Positions 18,204 through 27,733 are shown, counted from the stretch's first letter. The stretch is DNA of 64,000 nt from Croceimicrobium sp963974215 (GCA_963974215.1 CAXBBL010000001.1:62001-126000); one strand, 5' to 3'. Notes: a model not told the origin generated them from the letters alone. Numbers and translations are program-made.

Positions 18204-20009
18204 ATGAAAAAATGGACCGCTCTTTTAGGGCTGGCCTTAGTATTTAGTTTATCCTCCTGTAACCAGGAGGATAACTTGTTTAAAGAGGCTGAAGATATTT
18301 TAGGCAATAGAGATTATCCCGCCATCGCTTATGGTGGGTATCGCCACCAAGATCGTTCTAAGGCGCCGAGCGTAGCAGAGATTAAAGAAGACCTAAAAAT
18401 CTTAGATGCGGCAGGGTTTAGAATCCTGCGAACCTACCATGCGCGGCTTTACGACCATACACCGCGCCTTTTACAGGCCATTAAAGAAATGAAAGATCTC
18501 GATCCTGATTTCGAAATGTACGTAATGCTAGGCGCCTGGATGCAATGTGAAAATGCCTTTGGTGAAAGGCCTAATCACAGTCGTGGTGACACCGCTAATA
18601 ATCGCGCAGAAATAGAGCAAGCAGTTAAGCTCGCACAGCAGTACCCAGACATTGTAAAAGTAATTGCCGTGGGCAATGAATCGATGGTACACTGGGCGGC
18701 CACTTATTACGTAGAACCCGGCATTATTCTTCACTGGGTACACTATCTGCAAAGTCTTAAAAAGGAAGGTAGCTTAAACGCTAAATTATGGATTACCTCC
18801 TCCGATAATTTTGCTTCTTGGGGTGGTGGCGACGATAGCTACTTTAAAGAAGACTTGGAATTACTGCTCAATGCGGTAGATTATGTTTCACTGCACAGTT
18901 ATCCTTTTCACGATACGCATTATGATCCAGAGTTTTGGTATGTTCCTGAAAATGAGGAAGACCTAATGACCAAAGCCCAAGCTGAAGCCGCTATCGCAAG
19001 ATGCGTATCGCGCGTAAAACAGCAGTTTCAAGCGGTAAAAGACTATATGAATAGCTTGGGTATTGAAAAGGAAATCCACATTGGGGAAACAGGTTGGGCC
19101 AGTTATACCAATACCATGTACGGAGCTGAAGGCTCGCACGCGGCCGATGAGTACAAGCAAGCTTTGTATTATAATTCACTACACGAATGGACCAATGCCA
19201 ATGGGATTTCTTGCTTTTATTTTGAAGCCTTCGACGAACCTTGGAAAGACGACAAAAACCCGGGCGGCTCAGAAAATCACTTTGGCTTATTTGGAGTTTC
19301 CGGAGCAGTGAAGATGCCTCTATGGCAAAGTTTTGATCAAGGAGTTTTTGAAGGCTTAAGCAGAAACGGGCAAGCCTTGTACAAGAGTTATAATGGCGAT
19401 AGAGATAATGTGTTGCAAGGGCTCTTAGCACCACCCTACAAGAGTTTAATGCCGATTAAGGAGATAGTGTACCCTAACAATGATAGCGTGCTTACTGAGG
19501 CTAAACACATCCTTTTATTGGGCACTGCCGTAGATGGCCATTCTAATGATGATTTCCGTTATCCCGCATCTACTGTAAAGTTAGAAGCCTGGGAAAACAC
19601 TTGCAGTATAGAGCTAAAGCAGGATTCGCTATTAGTGATAGAAACCGGTACTGGCCCCTGGTGGGGATGCGCGCTTAATTTTGCATCTGGCGAAAGCCTA
19701 AACCTAAGTAAGTTTAAAGAAAACGGAAAGCTAGTCTTTAGTATCCGAGGGCAGAGTGAATGCAATTTCGAGATTGGCTTGCAAAGTGGAAATTATGCAA
19801 AGGGAAATTTAGCGGAAGCTCATTTTAGATTTGGTCCTGCTAGCAATAAAAAAATCAAGACCGAATGGCAAACATTCAGCCTTGATTTTAATACTTTGAA
19901 AGGGAAGCTTAATTGGGAAGATATCAGCGGCTTAGTCTATATTAAAGGGCTTAATCAATTTGATGGCGCCACTCTAGAACTGAAGAATATCCATTATTCC
20001 CGCAATTAG
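18204..20009 (+). CDS. GH17-like beta-1,3-glucanase lipoprotein with C-terminal beta-sandwich domain
   Basis: A 601-residue lipoprotein; the lipobox is around SLSSC (Cys19). The barrel (about 35-400) carries the GH17 signatures: acid/base motif VIAVGNES (E159) and nucleophile motif IHIGETGWAS (E295). Family members cut beta-1,3-glucan and occur beside SusCD in marine laminarin loci. The C-terminal 170 residues (about 430-601) form a separate, beta-rich part with WWGCALNF and SLDFNTLKGKLNW, similar in style to galactose-binding-like or CBM domains, function unknown. It is the last gene of the plus-strand operon, starting 12 bases after GH81. Its stop lies only 12 bases from the stop of the converging GH16 gene, and I see no strong terminator between them. 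Confidence 0.88.
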   Translation: MKKWTALLGLALVFSLSSCNQEDNLFKEAEDILGNRDYPAIAYGGYRHQDRSKAPSVAEIKEDLKILDAAGFRILRTYHARLYDHTPRLLQAIKEMKDLDPDFEMYVMLGAWMQCENAFGERPNHSRGDTANNRAEIEQAVKLAQQYPDIVKVIAVGNESMVHWAATYYVEPGIILHWVHYLQSLKKEGSLNAKLWITSSDNFASWGGGDDSYFKEDLELLLNAVDYVSLHSYPFHDTHYDPEFWYVPENEEDLMTKAQAEAAIARCVSRVKQQFQAVKDYMNSLGIEKEIHIGETGWASYTNTMYGAEGSHAADEYKQALYYNSLHEWTNANGISCFYFEAFDEPWKDDKNPGGSENHFGLFGVSGAVKMPLWQSFDQGVFEGLSRNGQALYKSYNGDRDNVLQGLLAPPYKSLMPIKEIVYPNNDSVLTEAKHILLLGTAVDGHSNDDFRYPASTVKLEAWENTCSIELKQDSLLVIETGTGPWWGCALNFASGESLNLSKFKENGKLVFSIRGQSECNFEIGLQSGNYAKGNLAEAHFRFGPASNKKIKTEWQTFSLDFNTLKGKLNWEDISGLVYIKGLNQFDGATLELKNIHYSRN

Positions 20010-20021
20010 TCTTCCTTTTTA

Positions 20022-21149
20022 TTATTGAAATACTCTTACGTAATCTACCGCCATTCTTTGCGGGAATACGGTACTACTGTTGGGGCTACCTGGCCAAGTC
20101 CCGCCTACTGCTATGTTAAAGATAAAGAAGAATTTTTCTTTAAACTCATCTAAAGAGGAAGGATTGATATTGATAGAGTGGTACTGAATATCATCGATAT
20201 ACCATGTAATACTGCTTTGATCCCAAATAATAGAATACACATGAAACTCTTCGGATAGCTTAGCATTATTGGGTAAGCGATAAGAACCACCGAAATCGGC
20301 TTTCACATTGCTGCCATCATCAAACCAATGCACTGTTCCGTGTGTATAGCCATCGCCTCGTTTGTTCGCGGTAGGTCCACCTACCATTTCCATAATGTCT
20401 ATTTCGCCACATCTTGGCCAACCTACGGTACCAAAATTATCGCCTAACATCCATAAGGCAGGCCATAATCCTTGTCCTTCTGGCATGGCCGCTCTAATAT
20501 CGATTCGACCATATTTAAAACTTTGATTGCCACGCGAAACAATACGTGAAGAAGTATAGGAACTCGTTGAAAAGTCTTCTCTTTTTGCGGTGATTACCAA
20601 GTAACCATCACGCACTTCCGTATTTTCTGGACGGTAATATTGTAATTCTTGGTTTCCCCAGCCACCATTTCCGGTGCCAATTTCGTGGGTCCAAGCGCTC
20701 GATAGCGAAGTTCCTTCAAACTCATCTTGCCAAGTTAAAGTATAGTTGGGATAAGTGAGAGGCGTTGTATATCCGGTTGTGGGAATTCCGCCCGCACCCG
20801 AATTGGTAGATATGGTGATTTCTACTGAATCGCGTTTTTCGATAAAATCTATATTAGAAATATGGGCACGGCTAACAATCAGGTATGTACCACTTTCGGT
20901 AAAGCGGTAGGAAAAAGTACCTTCTCTAGATTCTAGGTCTGTACGTCCATCTAAATCGTAAAATTCGGCCGTATAAAAATTTGCATTCACGGCACGGGTG
21001 GTTAGGTTAACGAGACCTTCCGTAGTAGTGGATACGTCAATAGTAGTTTGTAAATTAGAAGGTAAAAGGGCTGGTGCAACTGTTTTTTCCTCTGCACAAG
21101 AAGCTGTAATAAGTAGTATTACAAGTAGGGGGTAAATGCTCAATCTCAT
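20022..21149 (-). CDS. GH16 endo-beta-1,3-glucanase lipoprotein, second copy
   Basis: A 375-residue lipoprotein with lipobox around LITASC (Cys18). Residues about 35-115 look like a PKD/Ig-type beta-domain (NLTTRAVNANFYTAEFYD). The GH16 domain runs from about 135 to the end, with WQDEFEGTSLSSAW, GWGNQELQYY and the catalytic signature GEIDIMEMVG (E249 nucleophile, D251, E254 acid/base), the classical laminarinase type. It differs clearly from the GH16 at 7841-9079 and is not a recent duplicate. It is the fourth gene of the susCD transcript but lies beyond a strong hairpin terminator, so its expression is probably lower than that of susCD. Surface location next to SusCD suggests the first cut of soluble laminarin. 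Confidence 0.92.
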   Translation of the reverse strand: MRLSIYPLLVILLITASCAEEKTVAPALLPSNLQTTIDVSTTTEGLVNLTTRAVNANFYTAEFYDLDGRTDLESREGTFSYRFTESGTYLIVSRAHISNIDFIEKRDSVEITISTNSGAGGIPTTGYTTPLTYPNYTLTWQDEFEGTSLSSAWTHEIGTGNGGWGNQELQYYRPENTEVRDGYLVITAKREDFSTSSYTSSRIVSRGNQSFKYGRIDIRAAMPEGQGLWPALWMLGDNFGTVGWPRCGEIDIMEMVGGPTANKRGDGYTHGTVHWFDDGSNVKADFGGSYRLPNNAKLSEEFHVYSIIWDQSSITWYIDDIQYHSININPSSLDEFKEKFFFIFNIAVGGTWPGSPNSSTVFPQRMAVDYVRVFQ

Positions 21150-21163
21150 AAGTTGCGTTTTAG

Positions 21164-21208
21164 GTTAAAAAATAAAGAGGCGCAAGGAATTCCACCCTAC
21201 GCCTCTTT
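21164..21208 (-). terminator. Terminator or attenuator between the glycan-binding protein gene and GH16
   Basis: A perfect 9-bp stem AAAGAGGCG / CGCCTCTTT (21174-21182 and 21200-21208) with a 17-base loop; on the minus strand it runs into ATTTTTTAACC. It lies 13 bases after the stop of the upstream gene, inside the otherwise continuous susCD gene set. Confidence 0.75.
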
Positions 21209-21220
21209 AAAAAATTCTAT

Positions 21221-22588
21221 TTATTGTTGAACGATATCGTCAATATAGAAAGTTCCTGCATTAGCAACATTCCATCCTGGGAACATTACCAAGCGATCGA
21301 AATCTGCTGCAGTACCGGTAAAGTCGAAAGTAATTTCTTCCCAAGTATTAGCGGTAGTTACCGTAGCATCTACTTCAACAAAATTGTTGGTATTTGCTTG
21401 CTCTTCTAACTTAATACGGAAGTCACCAGTAACAGGAGCCCAAACTTTAAGTTTGATCGTAGTTTGTGTACTAAAATCAAGTTTAGAATCAAGATTTACA
21501 AAGAAACCAGCCCAAGTTTCGTTACCGTGAACGGTTTCTACTACATTTCCACTTGTGTTAATTCCAGAGGCATCTGGATTAGCTATTACCGCTGCCGTAC
21601 TATTACCAAAAGTGGTAAATGTTGGCTGAATAGTTTCGAAATCGAAAGGTAAGTTATAAGAAGGTGCGGGTGGATCTGGGTTACTTACATAACCTTCAGG
21701 CACCAAACGAATGTACCAAGCAAGTGCTGGGTTTGAGGCAACACCATCCACAAAACGTAAGAAAAGTTCATTCTCACTAATACTTATAATTTGGTATGTA
21801 CGAGTACTCGCCCAATAACCGATAAAGGCATCTCCACTAATGGTGATAGTAGTGTCAGCACCTTCATTTAGGGTCCAAGTTTCACCTAATTGATTAGGGA
21901 AGTTAGCTTTGTAATCCCCTACATTGGTAGCTGTGGTATCGTTAAATGGAGCAACACCAGCGCTTGCGGTATTTACATATACATCACCATTAGTAACCAT
22001 ATCATAACCAAAGCCACTTAATTTAAAGGTATAAAGGTCATCATACATGCCGGCTCCCGTTTTTTCTAAAGCAGCGGCAGCATACCACTCTGGGAAATAA
22101 CCTGCGGCGCCGATAGGATCTGGGCCGACACCGAAATGCGCAGCTCTCACCGAATCAATTGCCCAAGTTTTTGAACCTGGTCCCGCTGTACCACCTGTTA
22201 ACAGGTCGTAAATTGGGTTATTAATTAAGTTCGGATCATCCTGTGCGATAGTAATATCTTGCGTACTACTAGCACTACCACCGGAATTCTGTACCGTTAA
22301 AGTAACAGTATAAGTTCCAGCAAATGGATAAGAGGCAGAAACATTCGTTCCTTCTCCGGTTGCACCATTACCAAAATCCCAACTAGCACTTACACTAGAG
22401 TTTGATGCGGTAAACTCAATTACGTTATCACTTTGCGCTGAAGCAGCATAGGTAAAAGCTGCATCACTTTGACTGGGAGGAGTCCCAATCGATGGTTTGT
22501 CATCTTCACCACAGGCCGCTGCAAAAAATAGCAGAGCGCCTAAGGCAAGAAATCGTGAACCTGTTCTTCTCATTGATTTCATTTTCAT
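21221..22588 (-). CDS. Surface glycan-binding lipoprotein in SusE position (PKD plus glucan-binding module)
   Basis: A 455-residue lipoprotein with lipobox around FFAAAC. A PKD domain occupies about residues 40-125 (ASWDFGNGATGEGTNV and GTYTVTLTVQNSGG). A middle domain of unknown fold (about 130-310) contains TGGTAGPGSKTWAIDS, a phrase I associate with glycan-binding proteins of such loci. The C-terminal module (about 315-455, from NLPFDFETI to FYIDDIV) shares strand pattern and key phrases (ETWAGFFV, KVWAP, TWEEITFDF, YIDD) with the three repeats of the T9SS protein at 1424-3652. No catalytic residues are recognisable. Position directly after susD, 29 bases away, matches SusE-type surface glycan-binding proteins. 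Two other in-frame ATGs follow within the first six codons; I kept the first. Confidence 0.85.
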   Translation of the reverse strand: MKMKSMRRTGSRFLALGALLFFAAACGEDDKPSIGTPPSQSDAAFTYAASAQSDNVIEFTASNSSVSASWDFGNGATGEGTNVSASYPFAGTYTVTLTVQNSGGSASSTQDITIAQDDPNLINNPIYDLLTGGTAGPGSKTWAIDSVRAAHFGVGPDPIGAAGYFPEWYAAAALEKTGAGMYDDLYTFKLSGFGYDMVTNGDVYVNTASAGVAPFNDTTATNVGDYKANFPNQLGETWTLNEGADTTITISGDAFIGYWASTRTYQIISISENELFLRFVDGVASNPALAWYIRLVPEGYVSNPDPPAPSYNLPFDFETIQPTFTTFGNSTAAVIANPDASGINTSGNVVETVHGNETWAGFFVNLDSKLDFSTQTTIKLKVWAPVTGDFRIKLEEQANTNNFVEVDATVTTANTWEEITFDFTGTAADFDRLVMFPGWNVANAGTFYIDDIVQQ

Positions 22589-22617
22589 GATTTGATTAAA
22601 TTAAAAATATAAAATTA

Positions 22618-24096
22618 TTAGTAGCCACTATTTTGTGTCCAAATACCACCTGCTAAATCAATCTCCACCTGAGGTATGGGGAAAATCTCGTTTTTCCCAG
22701 AGGTGAAATTGTTTATTGAGGTAGCTGCTTTACCAGTGCGCACTAAGTCAAAGAAGCGTAAACCTTCACCAGAAAGTTCATATCTTCTCTCTTCCCAAAT
22801 GGCCTCGGTTAATTGCTGTCCGCTCGCACTTATTGCAGGCATACCCACTCGATCACGCACTTCATTTAAGTAGGTTAAAGCAGGACCATCATTATTGTTT
22901 CTGGTATGCGCTTCCGCAGCCATTAAAAGTACATCCGCGTAGCGAATTGCTTTGTAGTTGAGAGGACTAGTTAAGTCATCATCTGGCAATCCTAATTCAG
23001 ACTGACGCTTAATATACTTATTATTATAAAAACCTGTATGGCCACCACCACCAATAGCATAGCTAATGGAACCCGGATCTGGCTGTAAGTTAATAAAGGA
23101 GTCTAAGTTTAAAACGGTTAAATCGCGACGAGGGTCATTTACTGGAAAGGCATTGTATAAATCGGCCGTAGGCAAATTATAGCTATTACCATCTCCATAA
23201 AAGGGACCTTCATACTGACGGATTCCTTGAAAACCTGCGGCAGCATTTCCTTCTAAGCATATTAAACAATCGTAGCTCCCGCCTTCAAGGTTGGAGTACT
23301 CTACATCAAAAACTGTTTCGCTATTATCTTCATTTGCCGCAAACCATAAGTCGCCGAAATTATCCATTAAGCTGTATGGGCCATCATTAATAACCTCATC
23401 TAAAACCACAGCTGCTTGGGCAAACTTATTCTGGTAGAGATAAACCTTACCTAAAAGCGCTAAGGCAGATCCTTTCTCAGCTTTACCTTTAACAGGATTA
23501 TTCCAAGGCAAATTATTAGCCGCATAGCGAAGATCAGACTCAATTTGAGCATAAATTTCTGCGCGTGGCGTGCGTGCTACTTCGGTAACCTCTTCTGCGC
23601 CCAAACGCTTGTCGATAATTAAGGGTACATCACCAAAGTACTTTACCAATTCGAAATAGTAATAAGCTCTCAAGAAACGAGTTTCGCCCAGTATTTGCTC
23701 CTTACCATCAAAGTCGGTTTTATCTTTAAACTCCATGATGAAATTGGTACGAGCAATACCCGCGTAATTCCAACGGAATATGCTTCTCAACTCATTGTTC
23801 ACCGCATTGTGCGTCATAGCTTGAATTTGATGCAAACCTTCTGAGTCATTTACACTTTCGCCCCCTGCGATGGCATTATCAGAAGCAATTTCACCAATCC
23901 ACAAGGTAAGGTAGGAAGCCTGCAGTAAATCATACGCTCCAATTAAAGCCAACTCATAGTCTTGTTTAGAGTTGAAATAGTTTTCCGCATCCTGAGCATA
24001 GGGTGGGTCAACGTCTAAGTACTTTTCACAGCCCGAATTGGTTAAGCTAAGAGCCAAGGCGGTTAAAATTATTGTGCTATATCTTCTTATTGCCAT
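22618..24096 (-). CDS. susD: SusD-like outer-membrane glycan-binding lipoprotein
   Basis: This 492-residue lipoprotein should act as the lid of the SusC channel and capture beta-glucan oligosaccharides on the cell surface. The start at 24096 (MAIRRYSTIIL) places the lipobox NSGC directly after the hydrophobic core; a longer reading frame from 24165 would put 23 residues in front of the signal peptide and overlap susC. Family landmarks are CEKYLDVDPP after the lipid-bearing cysteine, the N-terminal tetratricopeptide helices (EQILGETRFLRAYYYFELVK), NNPVKGKAEKGSALALLGKV, and near the C-terminus YKAIRYADVLLMAAEA and EERRYELSGEGLRFFDLVRT. The gene begins four bases after the susC stop codon, the usual tight coupling of the pair. 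Confidence 0.96.
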   Translation of the reverse strand: MAIRRYSTIILTALALSLTNSGCEKYLDVDPPYAQDAENYFNSKQDYELALIGAYDLLQASYLTLWIGEIASDNAIAGGESVNDSEGLHQIQAMTHNAVNNELRSIFRWNYAGIARTNFIMEFKDKTDFDGKEQILGETRFLRAYYYFELVKYFGDVPLIIDKRLGAEEVTEVARTPRAEIYAQIESDLRYAANNLPWNNPVKGKAEKGSALALLGKVYLYQNKFAQAAVVLDEVINDGPYSLMDNFGDLWFAANEDNSETVFDVEYSNLEGGSYDCLICLEGNAAAGFQGIRQYEGPFYGDGNSYNLPTADLYNAFPVNDPRRDLTVLNLDSFINLQPDPGSISYAIGGGGHTGFYNNKYIKRQSELGLPDDDLTSPLNYKAIRYADVLLMAAEAHTRNNNDGPALTYLNEVRDRVGMPAISASGQQLTEAIWEERRYELSGEGLRFFDLVRTGKAATSINNFTSGKNEIFPIPQVEIDLAGGIWTQNSGY

Positions 24097-24100
24097 GATC

Positions 24101-27100
24101 TTAAAATTTAATGTTAAAGCCTCCCATAATTGTGCGTGCTTGTGGGTAGAAACCATAGTCAACACCCGCAGCTAATACACCACCGAAGTTTCCAATATCG
24201 GGGTCAAAACCTTGATAGTTGGTAAGAGTGTACAAATTATTAACTGAAACGTAAACTCTCATAGACTCTACTTTTTGACGAGTTAGCCATTTTTTAGGAA
24301 GGGTATAACCTACTTGTAAGTTTCTAATTCTTAAGAAAGAACCATCCTCCACAAAATAGTCAGAGAACACATTATTACGAGTTGCACCAGTAGTTACCCG
24401 AGGAATATCTTCACTAGAACCTGGACCAGTCCAACGATCAATAACGTAAGTTAACTGGTTGGCATAAGGTTGTTGTCTTTCGTAGTTTCTGATGATTTCT
24501 TGACCAACAGCGGCGTAAAGATTACATGAGGCATCGAAATTTTTGTAACGACCAGTTAGGTTTAAACCAAAGGTAAAGTCGGGAATAGGAGAACCTATTT
24601 TAGTTCTATCCGAATCGTCCCCAAAGCTAATTACACCATCACCATTCTGATCAACATAACGTAGATCACCAGGACGAGCACCTGCTTGTACTACCGAAGC
24701 GTTGTCGATTTCCTGCTGACTTTGGAAGATACCATCCGTTTGTAAACCGATATAATAACCAATAGGCTGACCTACTTCAAAACGAGTAGCCACGTTACCG
24801 CCCACACCAAACTGAGCTCCAGGAATAAAGTCAACGCCTTCGGGTACACGCATAACTTCGTTAGTTAATTGCGTCATGTTAAAAGAGGTAGAGAAAACCC
24901 AGTCTTTCATCGGATCAGTGCTATAGCCTAATTCTAATTCTAAACCACGGTTAGATACATCACCCGCATTTACGTAAGGAGGGAAACCTCCGGGACCATA
25001 AGTTCCTAATACGCCAGAAACATCAGGTTGGAAAAGCAAGTCATTGGTATTTTTTACAAAATAGTTCATGGCAAAGCTGATCTCTTTAAGAATGGTTAAA
25101 TCTAAACCCACGTTAAATTGGTGGGTTGTTTCCCATTTCAAATCTGGGTTAGAAGCGCGACCAATTGCCACACCACTAGTAATTAAATCATCCAATACAT
25201 AAACGCCTTCCCCATTAAGCAGAGCGCGATAAGCAAAGTTTGGAATCTGGTCGTTACCAGAAATACCATAACTCATACGCAGTTTACCGAAATCGATAAA
25301 GCTCACGTCAAAAAAGCTCTCATCGCTAAATACCCAAGCTCCAGAAAAGGCTGGGAAAATACCCCAACGATTGTTCGCGCCAAATTTTGATGAACCATCG
25401 CGACGTACGATAGCGGAAAATAAGTAACGATTTAAGTAAGAATATTCTGCTCTTAAGAAAGCCGATACTAAACGCTCCTCAAATTCGAATGAACCAGCGT
25501 TGTTTAAGAAACCACCTTCCGCTTGGTTGGCAGAGATGTCGGCAAAATCTACCGAGTTATTGGGAACGTTAAAGGCTGTTGCATTTAAGCCATTACCAGA
25601 GCGGGTAAACACTGAAGTACCTAAAGTACCTTTAACCTTATGCTCTTTGTTAATCTGTCTCTCATAGTTTAAGAAACTCTCGAAGTTTAAGTCAACATAA
25701 TAATCGCGGTTTTCATAAACACTCGCTCCTCTTTCCAAGAAAATACTGTCTGCAATTTCTACTCTCGGCGCATCTAAATCGGCGTTTACCGCAGTATTTT
25801 GCGCCTTACCTGGACCGTACCAAACTAAGGGGGAAAACACTTTGCCGTCCACAATGGCAGCGTTGTAGTTAAAGCGATTGGTAAAAGTGAAGTTTTCGTT
25901 GATGGTATAAACCAATTCCTCTTTACCCACTAATTTATTTACCGCCGACTCATTGTAGGTATTTTCCATCTGCGCCACCGGATTAATAATGTCATTAACC
26001 AATTCTAGATAACTGTATCTTCCGTCCGTTTGACGAACGGGTTCAGTAGGGTAGGCATTAATAGTATTGTAAAGAACCGAACCCAAACCGTTTTCTGGTA
26101 ATGACCTGCGGTTTTCATTGGTATAAAGTAGTACGCTGTTGATGCGAAACTTAGTAGACAATTCGTAGGACACGTTAAAACGAGCGTTGTATCGCGTGAA
26201 ATTGGCTTTATCTAAACCAACAATACCGTCTTGCGTATAATAAGACCCGCCAATAGAATAGCGAGTCTTATTGGTCCCCCCATTAATGCTAATATTATAA
26301 TTCTGCATCGGTGCCACTTGGAAAACTTCATTTTGCCAATCGGTACCCTCACCTAGTTGTGTATTATTGAATGGTGCAGTTTGCCCCGCGTTTACAAAGG
26401 CATTGTTTTTTATTATCGCGTATTCATTTGCATTGAGCAGGCTTAGGCGATTCGTGGTTTCCTGCATACCATAAAAGCCGCTAAATTCAATCTGCGGCTT
26501 GGTGTTTAATTTTCCTTTTTTGGTTTCAATGATGATTACACCGTTAGCGGCACGCACACCATAAATACCAGCGGTGCCATCTTTAAGAACGTTTACCGAT
26601 TCGATATCAGCTGGATTTAAGGCATTTAGGCCTTCAGAATCGTAAACAATACCATCCACCAATATTAAGGGATCATTATCCCCAAAGGTTGAAAGCCCAC
26701 GGATACGAATATTACTCGATCCACCCGGAGAACCAGAATTAGAGTTAATAGTTACCCCAGAAACTTGCCCTTGTAAAGCTTGGTCAACTCTCGATAAGTT
26801 TAACTTTTTTAGTTCTACTCCGTCAACTTGCGAAGTGGCACCCGTAATTTCCTTTTTGGTAGATGAGCCATAACCTACTACCACAATTTCACTTAATACG
26901 GAAGACTCTTCTTTCATAGAAACATTAATTGTACGAGCGGAGGTAACCTTTATAGTTGCCGCTTGAAAACCAATGAATGAAAAGACTAATTCATCTCCCG
27001 GCTTCGCTTGAATAGTATAATTACCATCCATATCTGTTGTTGTTCCAACTGACGTCCCTTTCACTAGCACGTTCACGCCTGGAATAGGCAGACCATTTGC

Positions 27101-27214
27101 CGCTTCTTTTACTACCCCCGTAATGGCAACAGACTGCGCCTGCATCCCAATTGGAAGGAATAGCAAAACAATAGCTGCCAACCCTTTAAAACGCCTTACA
27201 TAATAATTTTTCAT
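24101..27214 (-). CDS. susC: SusC-like TonB-dependent outer-membrane transporter
   Basis: A 1037-residue TonB-dependent importer for oligosaccharides. After the signal peptide (1-26, ending MQAQ) comes a carboxypeptidase-regulatory-like domain (about 30-105; ITGVVKEAANGLPIPGVNVL), then the SusC-type plug (about 115-230) with SEIVVVGYGSSTKKEITGA and IRIRGLSTFGDNDPLILVDG, then a 22-strand barrel whose C-terminal part has FLRIRNLQVGYTLPKKWL and NLYTLTNYQGFDPD. All SusC landmarks are present and the length is normal. It is the first gene of the minus-strand operon susC-susD-glycan-binding protein-GH16. A canonical promoter and a dyad related to the one near the Nudix-type regulator lie upstream. 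Confidence 0.97.
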   Translation of the reverse strand: MKNYYVRRFKGLAAIVLLFLPIGMQAQSVAITGVVKEAANGLPIPGVNVLVKGTSVGTTTDMDGNYTIQAKPGDELVFSFIGFQAATIKVTSARTINVSMKEESSVLSEIVVVGYGSSTKKEITGATSQVDGVELKKLNLSRVDQALQGQVSGVTINSNSGSPGGSSNIRIRGLSTFGDNDPLILVDGIVYDSEGLNALNPADIESVNVLKDGTAGIYGVRAANGVIIIETKKGKLNTKPQIEFSGFYGMQETTNRLSLLNANEYAIIKNNAFVNAGQTAPFNNTQLGEGTDWQNEVFQVAPMQNYNISINGGTNKTRYSIGGSYYTQDGIVGLDKANFTRYNARFNVSYELSTKFRINSVLLYTNENRRSLPENGLGSVLYNTINAYPTEPVRQTDGRYSYLELVNDIINPVAQMENTYNESAVNKLVGKEELVYTINENFTFTNRFNYNAAIVDGKVFSPLVWYGPGKAQNTAVNADLDAPRVEIADSIFLERGASVYENRDYYVDLNFESFLNYERQINKEHKVKGTLGTSVFTRSGNGLNATAFNVPNNSVDFADISANQAEGGFLNNAGSFEFEERLVSAFLRAEYSYLNRYLFSAIVRRDGSSKFGANNRWGIFPAFSGAWVFSDESFFDVSFIDFGKLRMSYGISGNDQIPNFAYRALLNGEGVYVLDDLITSGVAIGRASNPDLKWETTHQFNVGLDLTILKEISFAMNYFVKNTNDLLFQPDVSGVLGTYGPGGFPPYVNAGDVSNRGLELELGYSTDPMKDWVFSTSFNMTQLTNEVMRVPEGVDFIPGAQFGVGGNVATRFEVGQPIGYYIGLQTDGIFQSQQEIDNASVVQAGARPGDLRYVDQNGDGVISFGDDSDRTKIGSPIPDFTFGLNLTGRYKNFDASCNLYAAVGQEIIRNYERQQPYANQLTYVIDRWTGPGSSEDIPRVTTGATRNNVFSDYFVEDGSFLRIRNLQVGYTLPKKWLTRQKVESMRVYVSVNNLYTLTNYQGFDPDIGNFGGVLAAGVDYGFYPQARTIMGGFNIKF

Positions 27215-27309
27215 AAGCCACGCATTAATAGTTTTATTTTAGTTGATTTTCAAATACTTACAATCGCAACATCGCCACTATTGTACGCATTACATTTATT
27301 AAGCTTTAC

Positions 27310-27341
27310 CAAATATATATCTTTTGGTTAAAAGTACCAAA
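27310..27341 (-). promoter_or_regulatory. Promoter of the susCD operon
   Basis: On the minus strand TTTG (27338-27341), 20 bases, then TATATTTG (27310-27317) fit the Bacteroidota -33/-7 consensus. Transcription from here would leave a leader of about 90 bases before the susC ATG at 27214. Confidence 0.55.
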
Positions 27342-27409
27342 AGCAAGGCAAAAAAGAAATAGAAGCTGCCATTACATAAGGGATACAGGCTTATCTCTTA
27401 AAATGACTT

Positions 27410-27426
27410 ATAGTACTTTAAACTAT
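27410..27426. promoter_or_regulatory. Dyad upstream of susC, candidate second operator of the Nudix-type regulator
   Basis: ATAGTACTTTAAACTAT has 5-base inverted arms (ATAGT/ACTAT), the same total length (17) and the same outer bases as the perfect dyad at 3774-3790, sharing ATAGTACT at its left. It lies about 70 bases upstream of the susC -33 element. Relation to the regulator is inferred. Confidence 0.4.
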
Positions 27427-27733
27427 TAGTGGAAAAATAAGAGAAAGCAAGCTAATTGTACTTTATACACTTAGATTACTAAACATCCGAAAATAGCGCT
27501 CAATTCACTCCGTAAACCCCTATCTATCAGAGCTTTTAAAAAATTAGTTAGATTGATGACCTTCTGCCTCTTAACTCGCATAAAAAGGCCGAGCATTTCT
27601 TATTCTTCTCACTAAATAATGTCCGCTTGAAAATTTCTAAGAAATACATCGCCTTAGTTATCTGGGTCTTTATGAGTATCGCTTCTTGCTGAATCTTGGG
27701 TCTAAAATTAGGAAGGGAGAGGACAAGTTTTAG

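Noticed and set aside
18991..19434. Minus-strand open frame of 147 codons
   Set aside because: It lies wholly inside the GH17 gene, whose catalytic motifs are intact; the composition of the shadow is not protein-like.
24097..24165. Upstream extension of SusD by 23 residues
   Set aside because: It would place polar sequence before the signal peptide and overlap susC; the ATG at 24096 gives a standard lipoprotein start.
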